Assembly (NCBI GenBank): GCA_035286745.1
Contig: DATECU010000028.1
Location: forward strand, 1-9,681
Length of the DNA: 9,681 nt
Reading direction: 5' to 3'
Source: DATECU01 sp035286745
GTDB lineage: Bacteria; Acidobacteriota; Vicinamibacteria; Fen-336
The notes under the pieces: generated by a model
Told to the model about the DNA's origin: nothing
Databases searched by the model: none
Seen by the model: only the letters and a program-made list of their open reading frames with translations
Part shown: piece after piece, positions 5,826 to 9,681 of the stretch
Layout: each line of letters opens with the position of its first letter
Position numbering within the stretch: position 1 is the stretch's first letter
Translations under genes and position numbers: made by a program

Positions 5826-6972
5826 ACACCATGTCGAGCTGACCTCGAATCTCGCCGCCGGGGAAGGTGCTCGAGTGGACGTTCACGTACAGCAGACCCG
5901 CCTTCAGGTCGCCGGCAACTCCGGCGGTGGCGGGGCACACCAGGTTGTCGCCGAAGCCGGCGGTTCCTCCGGACAGGCCTAGTGTGCAGAGCACCGGGCC
6001 GGTGCTTCCCGGAGCCGCCGGCCCATGGATGTGGGCGGCGGTCAAAGCGCTGGTCAAGGCGTCGTACCGAACGGACACGGCGATCCGGGTCTCGGTGGCG
6101 TTCAGGGCGGCGCGACCGAAGCCGGTCGCCGTCGATGCGTTGGGCGGAGCTTCCTGAGTCCCTGATAGCGGCGCATCGAACGGCGCGCGGAGGATCTGTC
6201 CGCGGATCTCGCCCCCGGGCAAGCTGGTCGAGTGCACGTTGAAGTAGTGCAGGCCGGCCTTGAGGTCGGCCACCTGCTGCGCCGTCGGCGCGAAGAGGGC
6301 ATCGACGATCTGACCTGAGGTTCCGCCGGGGGCTCCCAGGCTGAAGATCGCGGGGCCGTTCGACCCCACCGCTGCCGCTCCGTGGATGTGGGCCGCGGTC
6401 TGGGCTGCGGTGAGGTTATCGTAGCGCAAGCTGACGTACATCGAGGTCTCGGCCTGGTTCAAGCTCACCCGCCCGAAGCCCACGGCGGTAGACGCATTGG
6501 TCGGGACCTCCTCGTCGCTGGTGAGCAGAGCTTCGAAAGGCGTGTCGCGGAAGATCTGACCGCGGATCTCCCCGCCGGGAAGACCGGCCGAGTGAACGTT
6601 GAAGTACAAGAGGCCGGCCTTGAGATTCGCCACCTGGGTGGGGGTGGCCGCGAAGGTCAGAGCGGTGAAGGTGCCGGACGGCGTGCCCACAGAGCCGATC
6701 GTGAAGACCACCGGCCCGTTCGCGCCGGGAGCCGCGGGGCCGTGAATGTGAGCCGCGGTCTGGTTGCTGCCCAAACCCGCGAACTGGAGGGAGACCGTGA
6801 TCTGTGTCTCCGCTCCGTTCAGGGTGACTCGCCCAAAGCCGGTTGCCGTCGAGCCGCTGGGGGGGACCTCGAGCGCCCCTGACAAGCTGGCCACGAACGG
6901 GGTGTCCGCCGCCGACACCCCCGCCAAGAACGACAACGCCAAAACAGCTAGCACACTGCGCGATCTCATCAT
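5806..6972 (-). CDS. Secreted protein of three CHRD domains
   Basis: The protein has 388 residues. Its start at 6972 is preceded by GGAGG with 6-nt spacing; an in-frame ATG at 7005 has no such site and would put 11 polar residues before the signal peptide. The signal peptide is MMRSRSVLAVLALSFLAG plus VSA|A. The rest is three tandem CHRD domains (PF07452) at residues 23-142, 143-262 and 263-380. Each has a TGFGR/VGFGR strand, a TAAHIHG motif and a NVHS...PGGEIRGQ motif. CHRD domains were named from chordin and occur in bacterial extracellular proteins of unknown role; the conserved His could bind metal. Only the third domain has cysteines (about residues 329 and 346), possibly a disulfide. 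The protein ends in FRNGFE, like the short D/N-GFE tails seen on some secreted proteins. It is monocistronic as far as can be seen. Confidence 0.88.
   Translation of the reverse strand: MMRSRSVLAVLALSFLAGVSAADTPFVASLSGALEVPPSGSTATGFGRVTLNGAETQITVSLQFAGLGSNQTAAHIHGPAAPGANGPVVFTIGSVGTPSGTFTALTFAATPTQVANLKAGLLYFNVHSAGLPGGEIRGQIFRDTPFEALLTSDEEVPTNASTAVGFGRVSLNQAETSMYVSLRYDNLTAAQTAAHIHGAAAVGSNGPAIFSLGAPGGTSGQIVDALFAPTAQQVADLKAGLHYFNVHSTSLPGGEIRGQILRAPFDAPLSGTQEAPPNASTATGFGRAALNATETRIAVSVRYDALTSALTAAHIHGPAAPGSTGPVLCTLGLSGGTAGFGDNLVCPATAGVAGDLKAGLLYVNVHSSTFPGGEIRGQLDMVFRNGFE
5809..6906 (-). repeat. Three in-frame CHRD-coding tandem repeats of 360 bp
   Basis: The coding units span 6906-6547, 6546-6187 and 6186-5809. 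Units 1 and 2 are each exactly 120 codons; unit 3 is 126 codons including the tail. Similarity is visible in DNA as well as protein, for example around the 'PGGEIRGQI' codons at about 6185-6225 and 6548-6580. This points to internal duplication. Confidence 0.75.
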
Positions 6973-7268
6973 GCTCAACCTCCCGCCCCCCTTCGCTTCC
7001 GCCAAACGCTCAGTCAGGAGCCTCCGGCGCCACGCGGGGGAAGGCCCTCCCAGAGAACACGGCCCCCACGATCCGGGCGTCCACGCTTGATTGAAGCGGA
7101 TGACCTGTAGCCTAGCATAGAGACCCAGCGACCGACCACCTCTTCTGGGAGGCTGGGAGGCTGGGTCAACTCCCAGCGGGCGGCTTTCCCGAACACCAGA
7201 AAGGGCGTAGAGTTAGGCTGTTCGTTCACGCGGGCCGGAAGAGGCCGGCCACCCTGAGGGTAGATCCG
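6973..7268. promoter_or_regulatory. Divergent intergenic region between CHRD and GYF-like genes
   Basis: This 296-bp gap has no supportable gene. It has a ribosome binding site at each end (minus-strand GGAGG at 6979-6983; plus-strand GAGGG at 7256-7260, 8 nt before the ATG). A weak plus-strand promoter candidate is TTGAAG (7091-7096), 16 nt, TAGCAT (7113-7118), which would leave a leader of about 145 nt containing the hairpin at 7145-7177. No convincing minus-strand promoter was identified. Confidence 0.35.
7145..7177 (+). repeat. Tandem CTGGGAGG repeat with shared complementary arm
   Basis: CTGGGAG occurs at 7145-7151 and 7153-7159, and CTGGG again at 7161-7165, at 8-bp intervals. A single complementary CTCCCAGC lies at 7170-7177. 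The best stem is GCTGGGAG (7152-7159) with CTCCCAGC, 8 bp with a 10-nt loop. The other copies could pair with the same arm instead, giving alternative hairpins. Confidence 0.5.
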
Positions 7269-8063
7269 ATGCCGCAAGGCCACAAGGTTCGCTTGCCTGA
7301 CGGGAGCGTCATCCACCTGGACCGGATGGCGCTCCAATCCTGGCGCCAACGGCGCCTGATTGGCGACCAGGATCTCGTCCAGCCCCCCGGGTCGACGCGT
7401 TGGGTGCCGCTGGCGGAGGTGCTGGGGTCCGCCCGCCCCACAGGTCCTCGACCGGCGACAACGACCCGGTCCGCCACCCGCACCCCCCGCGCCTGGGGTC
7501 GCTGGGTGGGGATAGGCGCGGCAACCCTGGCCGCCGTCGCCTTGGTGGCCGGTGGCTGGTGGACCTACCCTCGCTGGCGATCGCTCTTTCCCAGCCGCTC
7601 GGTCGAACCGGCGGTCCCCGCGCCCGAGCCCTCCCCGGCCCCGGACCCCCTTCAGCGCGCGATCGCTACCGTCACCCAGGAATCACCGCACCTGACGCCC
7701 AGGGTGGTGGAAGCGCTCATGAGCCGCAGCGCAGCCGGAATGCTCGATCCTCCGGAGGCCTTCCGCCGCGCCTACTTCCAGGCCGGTCGGGGCCTTCCCA
7801 CGCTGAGTGCCGCCGAAGCCCGGGAGTTCCGGAACCTCAACGCCGCGCTCTACGCCGCGGTTTCCGCGGGAGAGCGAGCCCGCTTGGGAACCTACCTGGA
7901 GCGGGTGCGCGCTCGGCGGCCCACCACGCCACAGGAAGACGCGGCGATGTGCCGGCTGGTGAAGGCCGCCGTCCTGCGCCTACCGGATAGGCAGCGCGCG
8001 CGGCTGCGCGACCTCTTCGAGAAGGCGATCGTGGCCGGCCTGGACAGGGCCGGGACTCGCTGA
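7269..8063 (+). CDS. GYF_2-like / transmembrane / helical-domain protein, function unknown
   Basis: The 264-residue protein is not a family I can name. Residues about 5-54 resemble a GYF_2/DUF4339-type module: a VRLPDGSV strand, a helix LDRMALQSWRQRRLI, then WVPLAEVLG, as in proteins that sense or tether partners on the cytoplasmic side. A basic, Thr/Pro-rich linker follows (55-77). One membrane span lies at about 79-98 (VGIGAATLAAVALVAGGWW). After a Pro-rich spacer (113-127) comes a helical, Arg/Ala-rich domain to the end. There is no signal peptide, so N-in/C-out topology is likely by the positive-inside rule. GAGGG lies 8 nt before the ATG. A membrane adaptor is plausible, but no activity can be assigned. 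Confidence 0.72.
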   Translation: MPQGHKVRLPDGSVIHLDRMALQSWRQRRLIGDQDLVQPPGSTRWVPLAEVLGSARPTGPRPATTTRSATRTPRAWGRWVGIGAATLAAVALVAGGWWTYPRWRSLFPSRSVEPAVPAPEPSPAPDPLQRAIATVTQESPHLTPRVVEALMSRSAAGMLDPPEAFRRAYFQAGRGLPTLSAAEAREFRNLNAALYAAVSAGERARLGTYLERVRARRPTTPQEDAAMCRLVKAAVLRLPDRQRARLRDLFEKAIVAGLDRAGTR

Positions 8064-8090
8064 CTGGGGCGGGACCGCAGAACTGCGCCG

Positions 8091-8121
8091 CCGTGCCCGT
8101 GCCCCCGTACCCCCGTACCCC
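8091..8121. repeat. Short 8-bp tandem repeat, CCGTRCCC
   Basis: After a partial CCGTGC, full units CCGTGCCC (8097-8104), CCGTACCC (8105-8112) and CCGTACCC (8113-8120) follow, then C. The array lies in the 107-bp gap between the GYF-like and zinc-ribbon genes, upstream of the latter's likely promoter. Copy number could vary by slippage. Confidence 0.7.
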
Positions 8122-8152
8122 GGCCTCTCTGGCCACTCGTGTCCCCAGGTGC

Positions 8153-8158
8153 TAGCAT
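8153..8158 (+). promoter_or_regulatory. Candidate -10 box for zinc-ribbon gene
   Basis: TAGCAT ends 12 nt before the ATG at 8171, which would place the transcript start about 5-6 nt before the ATG. No -35 match and no properly spaced ribosome binding site is seen. A very short leader is therefore possible, but the box is weak. Confidence 0.3.
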
Positions 8159-8170
8159 CCGTCCCAGGGC

Positions 8171-8494
8171 ATGGACTTCCGGTGCAAGGAGTGCGGGTCG
8201 GAGCGGATCGCACCCAGCGTGCGGGTGTCCGAGCAGGCTCCGGCGGGCTCCCTGCTCGCCCAACTCTGGGCGCGGGTCTGCGCCGACTGTGGGTCCACGG
8301 AACTGCGCGCGGAGAACCCGCTCGATCTCTACCTGACCCATCAGAGCAGCCTGGGCCGCGGTGAGGCGGGAGCTCAGGCCGGCGTTTCGGAGGTGCCGCT
8401 GGAGGCGGCCGCCAACATCCAGTGTCCGTCTTGCGGAAGCGTCATCCATGCCGCCGCCCCCGCCTGCGAGGCTTGCGGCTGGACCTCGAGGTGA
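8171..8494 (+). CDS. Small protein with two zinc ribbons
   Basis: The 107-residue protein has four CxxC knuckles. C5/C8 pairs with C37/C40 across a 28-residue loop, and C85/C88 pairs with C99/C102 across a short loop. Both pairs have Gly after the second knuckle cysteine (CKECG, CADCG, CPSCG, CEACG), the usual zinc-ribbon signature. The linker (about 50-82) looks flexible. There is no signal peptide or membrane span, so it is cytoplasmic. Zinc ribbons of this type bind nucleic acid or protein partners; the target here cannot be named. The only purine-rich stretch before the ATG (AGGG) is 1 nt away, too close to be a normal ribosome binding site. The gene converges on the kinase-type gene with a 25-bp gap. 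Confidence 0.75.
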   Translation: MDFRCKECGSERIAPSVRVSEQAPAGSLLAQLWARVCADCGSTELRAENPLDLYLTHQSSLGRGEAGAQAGVSEVPLEAAANIQCPSCGSVIHAAAPACEACGWTSR

Positions 8495-8519
8495 TCCCGG
8501 ATTTCCGGCCCGCCCCGAT

Positions 8520-9681
8520 CTACGCTGGCGTTGCGCGGGCGCCGTTCTGGGACGCACGGAAGCCGTAGGCGCCCAGCGCCGCCATCAGCAGCATGGCGAA
8601 GATGGTCGGCGGCGACGTCCAGTGTCCCAGGTGAGGCGTGAGCGGCAGGGTCCCCAGCAGGTTGGCGGTCCAAAACATGACGATGGTCCCTAGGAGCCCC
8701 GCCCTGATCAGGACCAGCGCCGGCAGGATGAACACCGGCAGCGTGACCGCCAGGCCCACCCAGAACGGAGCTTCGCCGAACAGCACGTTCTGCACACTGA
8801 GCAGCAGAACCAGGACCACGCCAGCCAGCCAGAGCCGGCGCAGGATGGCTCGCAGCAGAAGCAGGATCAGGAGCAGGCCAATGCTGGCGATGGCGTTCCG
8901 AATCTGCGCCTCCACGGTGACCGCCAGCACCCGCTTCAGGCCCAGATAGGTGTCGAGGTTGGCGATCCAGGGAGAGGCCAGCGGCAGACCACTGACCACG
9001 ATGGCGAGGTCCGAGAGCTGGCCGATGACGGCCAGCAGGGCTCCGGCGGCCGCACCCAAGAGCACGTCGCGGCCCACCAGCGGATCCCGATAGCCCCCAG
9101 CCAGGAGCCGGGTCCAGGAGACAATCGTCTGAGGCCACGACCGCCTCACCCAGGGTTCCACGGCGAGATAGAAGAGCCAGATCAGCGCCGCCACCAGCAA
9201 GCAGCTGCCCAGACCGCCGGCCAGCACGTACATCTCCGCCGTGGGATTGGCGAGATGATGGGCCGGCAGCGCCCAGCCGACGGCCCCCAGAACGAAGGCG
9301 TAGGCCGCCAAACGCACGGCGCCCCGCCGATCGCCACGGCCCTGACGCAGGTGGCGCCGCGCCAGCAGGGCGCTGGCCAGAATCATGGCGATGAAGATGG
9401 TGATGGTGAGGATCTGGGCCGCTCGCAGGCCGGCGGGCTTCTCCCAGGGGACCATCCGCGTGGCCCAGGTCCAGGGAGCGATGGTGCTGAACGCCACCGG
9501 CTGCCCTCGGTAGGCGGCCGCCTCGAGCCGAAGCGCGATGTCGGCCCGATCGGGGTAGCTGCCCTCCCAGGCCGCGCGGGTGTCGCAGTAGAAGGGCGGC
9601 GTCCACAGGGGCTCCACCGAACGGAAGCGGGCGGGGTCGAGTCCGGCCTCGGCGAAGAGTGGCGCCCAGTCCGGGGCCGGA
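8520..9681 (-). CDS. C-terminal membrane part of a probable Ser/Thr protein kinase, 5' end outside window
   Basis: The frame stays open to the right edge (first visible residues PAPDWAPLFAEAGLD), so the 386 residues seen are the C-terminal part of a larger protein. The GTG at 9615-9617 is internal. Residues about 1-75 form a soluble segment with FAEAGLDPARF and DTRAAWEGSYPDR. Nine probable membrane spans follow, at about 89-107, 120-139, 150-174, 205-229, 261-279, 283-302, 307-325, 329-349 and 358-374. The loop RSWPQTIVSWTRLLAG-(G)-YRDPLVGRDVLLG lies between spans 3 and 4. From memory, this combination is found at the C-terminus of large membrane Ser/Thr kinases of Acidobacteriota. No kinase domain is within the window, so the kinase call is inference; a stand-alone polytopic membrane protein is the alternative. 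Confidence 0.6.
   Translation of the reverse strand, partial: PAPDWAPLFAEAGLDPARFRSVEPLWTPPFYCDTRAAWEGSYPDRADIALRLEAAAYRGQPVAFSTIAPWTWATRMVPWEKPAGLRAAQILTITIFIAMILASALLARRHLRQGRGDRRGAVRLAAYAFVLGAVGWALPAHHLANPTAEMYVLAGGLGSCLLVAALIWLFYLAVEPWVRRSWPQTIVSWTRLLAGGYRDPLVGRDVLLGAAAGALLAVIGQLSDLAIVVSGLPLASPWIANLDTYLGLKRVLAVTVEAQIRNAIASIGLLLILLLLRAILRRLWLAGVVLVLLLSVQNVLFGEAPFWVGLAVTLPVFILPALVLIRAGLLGTIVMFWTANLLGTLPLTPHLGHWTSPPTIFAMLLMAALGAYGFRASQNGARATPA

Noticed and set aside
6973..7005. Upstream ATG for the CHRD protein
   Set aside because: It adds 11 polar residues before the signal peptide and overlaps the GGAGG that serves the ATG at 6972.
8374..9606. 410-codon minus-strand frame parallel to the kinase-type membrane gene
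   Set aside because: It is a frame-shifted reading of the membrane gene and converts clear membrane spans into low-complexity Arg/Gly/Ala sequence.
1..9681. tRNA, rRNA, CRISPR array, insertion sequence or prophage genes
   Set aside because: No spaced identical repeats, transposase or integrase motifs, terminal inverted repeats or tRNA-like arms were noticed on reading both strands.

Overview
The window is a GC-rich piece of bacterial chromosome with tightly packed genes, strong G/C third-position bias and several secreted or membrane proteins. No mobile element, tRNA, rRNA or CRISPR array was seen. The best lineage guess is Acidobacteriota. It rests mainly on the left-pointing membrane protein at the right edge, which resembles the C-terminal membrane half of the large Ser/Thr kinases common there. 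This is recall of family patterns, not a search result.

Layout, left to right. A DUF2059 protein (1-478, minus) runs off the left edge. A divergent control region (479-657) with a CRP/FNR-like dyad leads into a translationally coupled pair of secreted NodB-fold (polysaccharide deacetylase-like) proteins (658-1935 and 1932-3347). The second of these ends in two repeats resembling pseudomurein-binding repeats. A convergent hairpin separates the pair from a type I glutamine synthetase, glnA (3427-4845, minus), in which the tyrosine normally adenylylated is a phenylalanine.

Upstream of glnA lies a two-gene cassette: a small nucleotidyltransferase (5074-5547) overlapping a small helical protein (5544-5825). 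Its GTG start sits 7 nt after a TATACAAT box, and a perfect 8-bp inverted repeat abuts that box. This suggests a leaderless, possibly autoregulated, toxin-antitoxin-like module. The cassette's last gene overlaps tail to tail with a secreted protein made of three CHRD domains (5806-6972, minus).

On the right, after a 296-bp divergent intergenic region, come a GYF_2-like/transmembrane/helical protein (7269-8063) and a small double zinc-ribbon protein (8171-8494). The kinase-type membrane region (8520-9681, minus) then leaves the window.

The genes do not form one pathway. The recognisable units are the coupled NodB-fold pair, a stand-alone nitrogen-assimilation gene, and the nucleotidyltransferase cassette. 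The cassette and the altered glnA regulatory site are the parts most worth following.
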